Positions 51,181 through 60,261 of a stretch of 64,000 nucleotides of DNA are shown in pieces. Within the stretch, counting starts at the first letter, position 1, and every line of letters starts with the position of its first letter. The notes beneath the pieces are model-generated. The model was not told the origin of the DNA and did not search any database. It saw only the letters and a program-made list of their open reading frames with translations. The position numbers and the translations under genes were made by a program. The DNA is from Nitzschia sp. DOCU1. Taxonomy: Eukaryota > Bacillariophyta > Bacillariophyceae > Bacillariales > Bacillariaceae. The stretch spans positions 1,364,001 through 1,428,000 of the forward strand of contig OX595985.1 of assembly GCA_951394045.1 (NCBI GenBank), given 5' to 3'.

Positions 51181-51468
51181 CTAATCCGTCTTGGCTTGCT
51201 TTCCTGCCCCTTGCATCGTAGTCGTCGTAGTGTTCTTGCCGGAAGAAGATTGACGACTCTCCATTCTCTTGAATTCAGTCTCGAACATGGACAGGGAGAA
51301 CAGCAAGCCAGCCCCCAAGAATGACAGGATAGCCATGTGAATCCGGGCCACACCCGCCAAGAATCCGGCCAACGTCAAGACCAACAGAACAGCAATGACG
51401 CCTCGAACAAACGGCAGCAACATTACTCCGCCACCCGGCTGCATGACTTGGCTAACAAATGAGCTCAT
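51181..51468 (-). CDS. Pkr1-like V-ATPase assembly membrane protein
   Basis: One exon encodes 95 residues. The layout is that of fungal Pkr1 (PF08636-type): a short N-terminal helix (MSSFVSQVMQPGGG), a first transmembrane helix (VRGVIAVLLVLTLAGFLAGV), a short loop with RIHMAIL, a second helix (LSFLGAGLLFSLSMFETEF) and a polar, Lys/Thr/Gln-rich tail. The .H..IL..L..gL..sl..F..E pattern in the second helix is characteristic. Pkr1 is an ER protein needed for V0-sector assembly of the vacuolar ATPase. It is divergent from GAA1, another ER membrane component. The short length makes the family call moderate. Confidence 0.65.
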   Translation of the reverse strand: MSSFVSQVMQPGGGVMLLPFVRGVIAVLLVLTLAGFLAGVARIHMAILSFLGAGLLFSLSMFETEFKRMESRQSSSGKNTTTTTMQGAGKQAKTD

Positions 51469-51864
51469 TGTAATGATATGGTATAAAGGTCTCGGATAGA
51501 CGTAGTTCTGGCGGTGGTCTAGTAGGAAGTACTTGAGGCGTTTGCTGCTCGTTTATGGCTGTATCATCATCGTGGCGTAAGGTCTTGTTGTTGCTGTGCT
51601 TTCGCGTTTTGAATGTTGTCGTTTTCTTACCCTGACGACATCCAGACGATCATTGGTCAGGGTACATACGTACCTAAGTATATTAGGGAGCAAGATCCAA
51701 AGAGCCAAAACATTTGCGTGTGGTGCGGTGACAGACAGACACCAGTGCCAAAATAAGGAGGATGAACCTATTTCTTGTCATCATGCATGCCAACTGGCAA
51801 CCAAAAGTAGAGACTGATAAGGGGCCGTGATGTATGGTCATCATCCAAAGACAGGCACTTAACC
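51469..51864. promoter_or_regulatory. Divergent promoter, Pkr1-like and GAA1 genes
   Basis: These 396 bp hold both promoters. TACATACGTACCTAAGTATATTAG near 51664 is AT-rich. No other feature was recognised. Confidence 0.35.
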
Positions 51865-53733
51865 ATGACCGAAGTTGATGGTGCAGCACGTATTGAGGAG
51901 TCCAAGAATCCGGGCAACGAAAACGCTATTCCGTCGTCTCCCACCGATGGCCCCAGTAAACTGCAACGCATCGCACGAAAGCTCCTCTTTCTCCCGTATT
52001 TTCTAGGAATCGTCTGGACTTGCTTGCACCCAGTAGTGTCTGTGATTACCGGAGAGTTGAAATGCCGCGGCTGGTATCTCGACGAGCACTCGATTGAAAT
52101 CAAATTTGCTGACATTTCTTCCTGGGAAACGCCCTCGCATTTGAAGGCTATTTCCCTGCCTGTCGAGCCGCAGGGACAAACAAACTTGTGCGGAAATTGG
52201 ATATCAAGGTCCAAGAAGAACAATATAGTATGCCATGTACATGGAGACTACTTTTCAATGGCCATGGTGACGCCGCTGTCAAACGCTTTGGATCCAATCG
52301 AAGAAGCTATTGTGTTCGTTGTGCCTTCCCCGCCGACCAACGATTGGACCACCAGCACCTTCCACTTTACCTTACTGGCGTCACTAGAACGATTGGCGGA
52401 TCCAATACAAACTCCCTGGCTGGCCAAAACATTGATCTTGGTAGCGCCTAATGGCGACACATCCTTGGAAGATGCTGTCAAGTCGTTTCTCGACGCATCT
52501 CGTGGATCACCGGCTCAAACGGCGGCCATGTCATCGTCCGTCCCGCCGCTGCCACCCAAGTATTCTACGGCGCTGTTGCGATCTCTAGTGGTTCTTGATG
52601 TAGACGACCAGTCCAATGTTCTTGCTATTGGTCAGATGGATCACGATCGACTAGGACGTACCGAGTTCGCAGTGCTTCCCCAAGGTCGGCGGGGCGTCTT
52701 GCCGAACATGGACCTGGTCTTTTTGGTTGGCAAGCTATTCATGAAAGCAATGTATCTCTCTCCGCAAAAGTTTCCTCAAGCTACATTTCTAGCTCATTCA
52801 TACGCCAACGAATCTCGACAGGTGGCCCAGTTCCTCGCCACTCACGATTTGGTTCAATCCCTTGGCCCTGCCGCGAAAGAATGGGCGCAAAACCTGGCCG
52901 ATATGGGGCTTTTTGCGTACAGCATGGCAATGGGACCGTATCCGCCGCATACTGTCGCATTAGATCGAGGAATTGACTCCATTACCATCCAAGCAAAGTT
53001 TCAAGGCTCGTACTTTCGCGATCCAGGAGTCGAAACGATACAATTTTGGGAGTTCTTGGTCCGAGCGTTGTCCAATCTGCACGAGCGTTTGCATCATTCC
53101 TATACCCTGTATTTGCTACCAACACCGCAAACGTTTGTGTCTCATATTGAGTATTTTTTGCCCAATGTGCTGTTACTCCTGCCGCTGGCGGTGCGGGGCT
53201 TTGGACTTGTATTTTGGGAGTTGGAGCGGCTCGATTTAACAGTGGTAGGCGTCAGCATTCTTACCACGACAGCGTCCATCGGTTTATCTGCGGTTGCGTT
53301 TGACATCGCCCAGCCGGACCTTAACATTGCCAACACATGGCTGGCGTGTCTATATGTGGCGCTATTTGTGGTGTGGAAGACATTGGTTCTGTCCAAACGG
53401 CCCGCAAAGGACTTGGCAGCGAAGACTCGGACGTTGCAAAGTCTGCAATTCATGGCCTGTATTACTGCTGCGTATATCCTTGTTCCCATTGCTTTCGCCC
53501 ATACTTCAATGTCATATGTGCCGTCACTCTTATGGACTCCATTATTGGCATTTCCAAACTACAGCAGGCTTTCCAATGCCGGAAAACTTTTGTGCCTGGT
53601 CCTGTTTGTGGCAACGGCACCTCCGATACTCTTGGTTCCGCGCATCTTTGGGACGTATACTCCCTTTGTCCGATATGCATACATGCCTCTGCACCTTCAA
53701 ATGTTGTTGTTGCTAGTGACAAGCATCTCATGA
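51865..53733 (+). CDS. GPI transamidase subunit GAA1/GPAA1
   Basis: A single exon encodes 622 residues. A short cytosolic N-terminus precedes a first transmembrane helix (LLFLPYFLGIVWTCLHPVVSVI, about 37-58). A large lumenal M28-peptidase-like domain follows (about 60-420), with GVLPNMDLVFLVGKLF, HTVALDRGIDSITIQAKF and LVRALSNLHERLHHSYTLYLL, the hallmarks of Gaa1. Five or six further helices fill the C-terminal third, as expected. In the ER, GAA1 helps the PIG-K protease complex replace a C-terminal signal by a GPI anchor. The family's peptide-bond-forming activity has been proposed to reside in this domain. No intron is seen. Confidence 0.88.
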   Translation: MTEVDGAARIEESKNPGNENAIPSSPTDGPSKLQRIARKLLFLPYFLGIVWTCLHPVVSVITGELKCRGWYLDEHSIEIKFADISSWETPSHLKAISLPVEPQGQTNLCGNWISRSKKNNIVCHVHGDYFSMAMVTPLSNALDPIEEAIVFVVPSPPTNDWTTSTFHFTLLASLERLADPIQTPWLAKTLILVAPNGDTSLEDAVKSFLDASRGSPAQTAAMSSSVPPLPPKYSTALLRSLVVLDVDDQSNVLAIGQMDHDRLGRTEFAVLPQGRRGVLPNMDLVFLVGKLFMKAMYLSPQKFPQATFLAHSYANESRQVAQFLATHDLVQSLGPAAKEWAQNLADMGLFAYSMAMGPYPPHTVALDRGIDSITIQAKFQGSYFRDPGVETIQFWEFLVRALSNLHERLHHSYTLYLLPTPQTFVSHIEYFLPNVLLLLPLAVRGFGLVFWELERLDLTVVGVSILTTTASIGLSAVAFDIAQPDLNIANTWLACLYVALFVVWKTLVLSKRPAKDLAAKTRTLQSLQFMACITAAYILVPIAFAHTSMSYVPSLLWTPLLAFPNYSRLSNAGKLLCLVLFVATAPPILLVPRIFGTYTPFVRYAYMPLHLQMLLLLVTSIS

Positions 53734-54070
53734 TTGCTACCTTCGGGCATCAATAGTCACTACTATACTGGGTAATATGTACTACTAGTTGTAGTCATCA
53801 CTGTTCAATATGGTAGCTGGGACAACTTTCGAATCTATTCGCTTTACATGTCTGTCGTACTATGAGATTCCCAGATCGAGAGCACGGCAAGACTAAATGC
53901 GATACAAACCTAGTGTGAAGGTCAGGGTACGGTATAATCCTCGGTAGGATGGCTGGTAGAAGCCACGGTATGAGTCAGTCTTCATTCTAGCAAGTGCGTC
54001 CAGGTCTTTGATTGAGATCACAATGATGGCAGGAGACACTTGCGCTACGCTCAGAGGCGGCAGATTGATT
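53734..54070. other. Intergenic, possible last exon of the gene at 54071-54631
   Basis: On the minus strand a short frame (about 54020-53896) reads VSPAIIVISIKDLDALARM and stops at 53896. It could join the minus-strand gene above through a 49- or 55-bp intron. Otherwise nothing is recognised. Confidence 0.3.
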
Positions 54071-54631
54071 TTAGCTTGATAGGAAGCAGATACTGGTGCG
54101 TTTTTCATCGACTTCCGGCGTTGACCAGATGCTTCCTAGACCACTCGAGACAGATGCCGAGCCAGGGCTTTCCGATTTCGCCAGGGAGGGAACTGCCGTC
54201 ACCACCGACATCGTTTCCAGGACGGAGAGTGGGTGATGGGAATGATCAACACATTTCTTGGCTCGCTTGGATTCATGGCGGCTCTTGTCAGAAGGGGAAG
54301 CGGCTCTTTTGAAAACAGGAAAAGTATCCTCAACCTCGTCCAGTACGCTCTCTTCATCTGGGGAAGATTCGACTTTGCTCTCACCAATGCTTCGACGACG
54401 ATATACCGGCCGGGCCAGACCCTCATCCCACTGCACAAGTGCCTCGTTACTGAAATTTGGCATCGTAGCTTCGGGCTTTTTGGTAGCTCCTTCATCCTCT
54501 TCGGGAGGATATGCCTTCTTGATCTCCCCAGAGTCCATTGTGGCATTCGTGCCCGAAGACTTCTTTCTGCGCCACCAGACGCCTACTTTTCCTCCAAACG
54601 AGCATCTCTTTCGACGAGGGGGGAGTGGCAT
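54071..54631 (-). CDS. Hypothetical Ser/Pro/Lys-rich protein
   Basis: An open frame of 186 residues from ATG 54631 starts with a basic region (MPLPPRRKRCSFGGKVGVWW) and continues with acidic/Ser-rich sequence holding several SP and KR motifs (RRRSIGESKVESSPDEESVL, SKRAKKC). It looks like a disordered nuclear protein. I recognise no domain. The frame ends CFLSS unless a donor at ACCA/GTATCTGC is used to reach the downstream segment. The opposite strand is also open, so the coding strand is uncertain, but residue composition favours the minus strand. It converges with GAA1. Confidence 0.4.
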   Translation of the reverse strand: MPLPPRRKRCSFGGKVGVWWRRKKSSGTNATMDSGEIKKAYPPEEDEGATKKPEATMPNFSNEALVQWDEGLARPVYRRRSIGESKVESSPDEESVLDEVEDTFPVFKRAASPSDKSRHESKRAKKCVDHSHHPLSVLETMSVVTAVPSLAKSESPGSASVSSGLGSIWSTPEVDEKRTSICFLSS

Positions 54632-54892
54632 CGTTACACGTTCTCAGTCTCAATCCTACAGTAAGGTAGAGTTTAATCTCTTTGGCCTTCCCTCGTTGTT
54701 AAAAGTGGGCACTCTCTGTCGGGGTCGCGATGTCGGCGTTTTGAAATGCTCTCGCTTGAAACGCTTGACTAACCGCTTTTTTAAAAGTTAGTCGATCGAG
54801 TCAACTTCTGCGATTCGTTCCAACCAAGAACAAGAAGCGCAATAAAGCACGGCGTTTCTGCTTGCGGGCATGATCGCAAAGTGTTATTCTCG

Positions 54893-55205
54893 ATGTTATT
54901 GAGTTGGTAAGTTTACACTTGAGGGTTGGAATGTGTTTTCGGTGTTGGCTATGTTATTTTGTAGCGAATATGTGGAAGCGATTGCATTTGCAATCCCTTT
55001 GGCGCGGATCGCTACGATAGGTCGTCGCCGGTGCCCCGCCCATCACTCCTGCCCCAAAAGAAGAACCCACCCCGTAGGTCCACGTAGATTTTGTACTACG
55101 GCGGTCTGCAAAAATCTCAACGCAAACACAAAAAGTGATAAGTCGTTCCAAGACCTGACTGAGGATATCATTGAATCACTATCATCGATCCGATTATCCC
55201 TCTAA
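54893..55205 (+). CDS. Possible small two-exon gene, function unknown
   Basis: A 14-nt first exon (ATG 54893) joined over a 58-bp GTAAGT...TTGTAG intron to 54965-55205 gives 84 residues. The start is hydrophobic/basic (EYVEAIAFAIPLARIATIGRR), like an organelle leader, and the end is acidic (SFQDLTEDIIESLSSIRLSL). The splice sites are good and the frame is kept, but no homologue is known to me. Confidence 0.25.
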
Positions 55206-55297
55206 TCATTTGTTCATCGTTCCATCATTATCAGCAGCTTGCAATCACTCACAAAAGTGCCGAAGGCGATTTCAAATTACTAATCAAGTCCATTAGC

Positions 55298-57902
55298 ATG
55301 GCTGGCACGCGGCGTAGCCCACGCAAGGCGACTGAAGATGCTGTTAACACAGAACAGCAGCCCGACGCAGAAAAAGCAGAAGAAAAGGAAGCTGATGCTA
55401 CCAACAAAGTAGGGGTTTCTGAAACAAAAGTCGAAGTCGCTACCACAGTGGCTGTCTTGCCCCCTTATCCTGTTGACCGTGACGTTGTTGTTGGCGATGA
55501 TACCCACAAGGGTACAATGATGCTAATGGACCTTATTCAACTTCATTATTTCATTGTTAAGAAAGAAAAGGGCGGCGATGTAGCAAACATGCCAACTCTC
55601 GAGAAGGACGTGGATGCTCTGGCCTCTAGACTTACAGATTTGATGCTGGAAGGCAAGAAGATTGTTCTCTCTGGGATTAGGGACGTCCCTGCTCCTTTCC
55701 TGAAAGGTCCAGGACGCTTCTTCGAAAAGGTGGGGGAATTGTCAACTGAACTCTCTAAGGAAGAAGCGAAGGCATATGTTGCCAAAACTGTAGTGGCAAA
55801 GTTCAAGGAATTCTCGGCCTCTGCTTTGCCAGCTGCATCAGAAGTGGAGAGTAGCGTCGAGACTCTGTTCCACAATTGTGACCCAGCAAACAGAGATCCA
55901 GATGAACCGTCCCAGTTCTCAGCCCCGAGGCCCTGCGATGTACTCTTCCTGCCGATCGATTATATATGGGAAGAAAGTATGCCCTACGAGCATCAAAGTG
56001 GAAACAAACATCTTCTCTACCTTGCCTCCCAGTACGTCGCGACTGATACCAATGATACACACAAGCGTGTAGACGCATCATTTAAACTCGTTACGTCAAA
56101 AGTGGAGGTGAATGCAGGAACGGAGCTGCTGCAGAAGACCCCGCGGTATGTGGCTCAAGATGCCCATGAAAATCAGAACTCTTGGCGTGAACTGGGCAAA
56201 GAAGAGCTGGCGGAAGTAAGTGATACATTGTCCCCGTTCCGGGGCAACAATCCAACCATTTTTTCTCACCCTTGCACAGTTCGCTTGCATCTTCACCTTT
56301 GAAGTATTCCTAGAGAAGCAAATCCATAGCATGGGTGGACCTCTGGCGTCTCAGATTTCCAATATGTTCTCGGAGACTGCGAAACCTTCAACAGTCCCGA
56401 TCGACGGCGAACCCGGCCAATTGGATGTTTTATTCGGCAGAGGCGGGGGAACCAATGGCTGGCCCGGCAATCGACGTTTCCGCGACAGTAAGTTATGAAA
56501 CGATATCAACACTCGTGGTCAAACGTGTCTAATCCGTCCTCCACTTTTCGTTTTATGTAGTTATTTCGCTCCATCGCCCAGACTATATCCGAGCCACCAA
56601 AATGGACAAACCCAACGTTGCCCGACGTATCGTTCGTGCCATTCGACAGGGTAATCCTCCTGGAAACTTTTTGAAGAAAGGGGACGATGGCAAGTGGTAT
56701 GACGTGGGCGACCGTTGCGCCGCAGAAAAGACCTCGCAAGGACTTCGAGAACGCTCGAATGCTGAGAAACGACAAAGGTCGGCCCTTAGAGAAGCCCTGA
56801 GAATCCGGAAAGAGGACTTGGAAGATGGGAAAGAAGAGGAATATACCGCAAAAAAGGCCAAGATCGAAGCCTCGTTGGGACTCAGCACTGTTGTTGCGCC
56901 CTATGTCGGAGTTGGGCAGATGAACTACTCTAGTGGAATTCCTCTGTCACTGAGCATGAAGGAACATGCAAAGGATAACAAAGAAAGGAAATCGAAATCT
57001 GACAAGGATGATGGGGATACCTCTGAATCCCTCCCTCCTAACGCCGTGGATAAGGATGGCAACATTTTGGTGACAGAATATGACATTTTGTGCGGCCGCG
57101 GTAAGGATTTCACCGAAGTGACATGCTTGAAATCGCATAAGACTTTGTCTCACAATTCGCTTACTTACCATCGTTGCTAGGCGGATTGACGAATCATCAC
57201 AAGGGTAAGCGAATCTTTGCGGTCAAACACGTGTGACTTTGCGCCCTCTACACACCATCTCACCCCCCTGTCTGCATCCCAGGTAACAAAAGATTCCGAG
57301 ATATTGTCGCCTTGCATCGTCCAGACTACGTAAGAGCACCGAAAATTCAAAAGCCCAGCGTAGCTCGAGTGATTGTACGAGCTATTCGGAATGGCGACCC
57401 GCCGGGTCGTTTCTTGCGGAAGGACGAATCCACAGGCAAGTGGATCGACATTGGCGACAAGGTGAGAACGATGGGGTGGCTTTTCGCATGCTTGGGCCGG
57501 TTCGGCGATCCTCACATCAATATCGTTCCGGCTTTTAGAAAGCGGCTGAAAAGACATCACAGGCTTTAAGGTGAGAACAATAGGGGGCTCTTTCAGAGCG
57601 AGTGGGCTAATTCGGTGATCCTCACGACAATATCGTTCCGTTTTTTTAGAGAGAAAACTGGCGACGAAAAGGAAGAACGAAGTGTAGTGGCTTTTCAAAG
57701 CCCAACTTTAATAGTCCCCGCGGCCGCGCCGGCTGGCGCTGGTCAGTCGGAGGGCAGCAAGACGGAGGATGGGCAAGAGAAAAAGAATGAGGATGAAGTT
57801 GAGGACAAGAAGCCTGCCGCGGCATCCGACGGAAAGGGTGGAAAAGGCAAGGATGCCGGGGGAAAGAAAAAGGGGAAAGCTGTTTCATCTGTAGAAGTGT
57901 AA
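55298..57902 (+). CDS. Seven-exon protein with two DUF6824-type domains
   Basis: Exons are 55298-56215, 56280-56487, 56561-57100, 57181-57204, 57283-57461, 57539-57570 and 57650-57902; all introns are GT-AG (64-80 bp) and the 717-residue frame is kept. Residues 1-305 are a helical region of unknown type (a Lys/Glu-rich start, then LPPYPVDRDVVVGDDTHKGT). Two copies of a domain found widely in diatoms follow. Copy 1: DVLFGRGGGTNGWPGNRRFRD ... VARRIVRAIRQGNPPGNFL. Copy 2: DILCGRGGLTNHHKGNKRFRD ... VARVIVRAIRNGDPPGRFL. Both end with a GD(R/K).AAEKTSQ(G/A)LR motif. The tail is Lys/Gly-rich. Exons 4 and 6 are only 24 and 32 nt. The domain is presumed to be regulatory or DNA-associated, but its role is unknown. 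Confidence 0.82.
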
Positions 57903-58179
57903 ATTGTAGACATCGATTGCGTGCAAACTAACCCAGGTGCGTTTCCAACTGCTGCTACAACAAAGACAAGCCGGAAAGTGCGTGCTTTGCTCTACGCTGC
58001 TTAGACTAGCTACCGTTCACTGTTTTTGCAGGAACATGAACGATAATCCCACTCCGCTTTGTCATTTTGACTTGGCTGGCATGCCCAGGATAGCCATGGA
58101 AACTCCCCTAGCACTGATGGTCACACAGTGCAATGCTAGCATTTATGCTACGAGTAGGAATACTGATCGCGGGTCCAGA
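57903..58179. other. Short intergenic region
   Basis: Between a plus-strand and a minus-strand 3' end; nothing recognised. Confidence 0.35.
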
Positions 58180-59775
58180 TCAAGTTGAAATCGAACTGGG
58201 ATGATAGTACACCCCTTCTACCGTGCGGATGCAATTCTTCCAATCTCGGCCAATCTTCACCTTGTCCATACCGTGCTCAATCATGAGCTGCAAAATGGCT
58301 TCTGCATTTTCTTTGCAGACCTCAAATACAACGAGCGCCCCATGATCTAACAGATTCCCTCGAATCAAGCCATTGAGAACATTTTCGTAGTGGATGTTCG
58401 GGGATCCACGATCGACGAATAGAGCCCTGTCTGGCTCAAATGTCAATGCCGTCGCGTCCATGTTCCGTCTTCCTCCCTTGGTCATATACGGTGGGTTGCA
58501 GACTACAGCATTGAAAGGATCATGCTTGAGAAGGTGCAAGCTTTCGAACCTTCCCTGGACACTCTTCGCCTTTCCATGCAGCCCAAGCGCGGCGACGTTG
58601 TAGTCAAACAACTGGAGCGCCTCACGGAAACTGTCAATCCCTACACCACGAGCATCGATGTGACTTAGTCGCTTAAGAATAGCAAGCAAAATGTTCCCAC
58701 AACCAGTTCCAAGATCTAGAATCAACGGTGCTTTTGGAAGATTCTCCCTGCCGTGAAAGAAAGCGTGGACAATGTCGACAAGTGCCTCGGTACTCTTCCT
58801 AGGGATCATCACCTCGGGCGTGACGCGTAATTCCAGCCCATCGAACATTGCCTTTTCCTCCAAGTATTCAACTGGCTTAGGCACATCGCCTCCAAACAAA
58901 TCAACTCGGACCTCATCGACGCCCTGGCGTTGCCTCCAAAAGCGCTCTTCTTTTTCCATAATGCGGCGAAGCTTTGGGATAGGTGGGACGGAAATCGACT
59001 GGCGAGTACTGATCCCTTTGGCCTCGAAATCAAGACCAACAGTCGCCAAGCACAACTTTTCACCTCGGAATGCATAGCAATCACGAGACGCTCCGAGCAC
59101 TGGCCAACCCCCTGCTTGGAGGTGACGACGAAACTGTCGCGGGCCAATGTAAGTGCTTCCTTCCTGGCTGTTGTAAGCCACCAACAGAGAAATGTGCCCC
59201 ACTGAGTTGCTCGGAACAACTTCTAAACAAGTCGCTGTAGTCCGACACTGTCTCCTTTCCATAATGTTGCTGAGCTGTATCTCGGTCCCCGGGCGATGAT
59301 ATCCCTTGACAAGGCAATGGACAGTGATGCGTATGTACGTAAGCTGACTCAACATTGAGAGATCTCTTGCCACGAGTATAAGGTTTTGTGCACAGGCGGC
59401 GTTGTGTGGATTCGCCAGGACTGGAAATTTCTTGGGCGAAGGATTGTCGTCGGCCATCAAATCTGGATTCTTTTGACAGTGATCGCCATTGTCGCCTTCT
59501 GTACCCGAGGGACGTATCGGCTGAAGAAAGCATTGCGCTTCGTTTGCCACGACCCATTCCTCCACAGCCCTTGGCCCCTTGCCACGCCCCACACTAAGTA
59601 CGCACCAATCATTGTATCGCCTGACCACTTCAATGGGATTTTGAGGTAGACTGAAGCTGAATGATTCCTCGCCGGCGTCCTGTGGTGCGGGACATGGCAC
59701 CAAGTCGTCGGAACATGCCCCATGATCGTCAACAGATTCGTTTACAACCACTGAAATATCTTGCATGATCAACAT
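58180..59775 (-). CDS. HemK/PrmC-like SAM-dependent methyltransferase with long N-terminal extension
   Basis: One exon encodes 531 residues. Residues about 300-528 form a class I methyltransferase of the N5-glutamine HemK/PrmC type: VMIPRKSTEALVD (like IPRPETE), SAM loop LDLGTGCGNILLAIL, acidic GVGIDSFREAL and the catalytic VCNPPYM. The first 290 residues are unlike PrmC and unassigned; a Cys-rich start (CSDDLVPCPAPQDAG) and CYAFRGEKLCLATVG are visible. HemK enzymes methylate the GGQ glutamine of release factors; whether this protein does so, or modifies another substrate, is not shown. The final residues EGVYYHPSSIST look intact. It lies beside the ABCG gene on the same strand. Confidence 0.75.
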   Translation of the reverse strand: MLIMQDISVVVNESVDDHGACSDDLVPCPAPQDAGEESFSFSLPQNPIEVVRRYNDWCVLSVGRGKGPRAVEEWVVANEAQCFLQPIRPSGTEGDNGDHCQKNPDLMADDNPSPKKFPVLANPHNAACAQNLILVARDLSMLSQLTYIRITVHCLVKGYHRPGTEIQLSNIMERRQCRTTATCLEVVPSNSVGHISLLVAYNSQEGSTYIGPRQFRRHLQAGGWPVLGASRDCYAFRGEKLCLATVGLDFEAKGISTRQSISVPPIPKLRRIMEKEERFWRQRQGVDEVRVDLFGGDVPKPVEYLEEKAMFDGLELRVTPEVMIPRKSTEALVDIVHAFFHGRENLPKAPLILDLGTGCGNILLAILKRLSHIDARGVGIDSFREALQLFDYNVAALGLHGKAKSVQGRFESLHLLKHDPFNAVVCNPPYMTKGGRRNMDATALTFEPDRALFVDRGSPNIHYENVLNGLIRGNLLDHGALVVFEVCKENAEAILQLMIEHGMDKVKIGRDWKNCIRTVEGVYYHPSSIST

Positions 59776-60261
59776 AATTAGATCTCAGAAAACAACGAGC
59801 AAACAATCATACGGTCGGTGCGGTGTTTTATGGCATACGTTGAAATAGTCAACACCAAAAAACATTGATGCTGGTCGAGACAAAGTCGCCATGGCTCGGA
59901 TTTTCATCATGAACGAGAAAACGGGTGATGTTTGGTGCTTGTATCCAACGTTAAACTGACGTTAACAGTGACTGCTCGCTCTCGCGCGCAAAAGAAAGGC
60001 AGTCGAATGAATCAAAGCTTTTGAGAGTTTTCGTCGATTTTATGCAGTCACTATGGTACTCTAAACTCTAATAGTAGCGAAATGACGATTACAACCAATC
60101 TTCCCACAAGCAGATTGTCACATAGGCACCCCTATAAGTATTGGCGATGTGCGGCCCGTCCAGAAGACTAATGCGATATGCTTACCAGTACAGCTCTACA
60201 ATTGTTACACGTATGGCTTCATGCTACCGTACTAGTTCTAGATTTGTCGATGGCGGTCAAT
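59776..60261. promoter_or_regulatory. Intergenic, methyltransferase promoter / ABCG 3' end
   Basis: These 486 bp contain GACGTTAAC near 59952 and no other recognised signal or gene. Confidence 0.35.

Noticed and set aside
54258..54791. Plus-strand frame opposite the hypothetical minus-strand gene
   Set aside because: Ser-rich mirror composition typical of an antisense shadow; the minus strand looks more protein-like.
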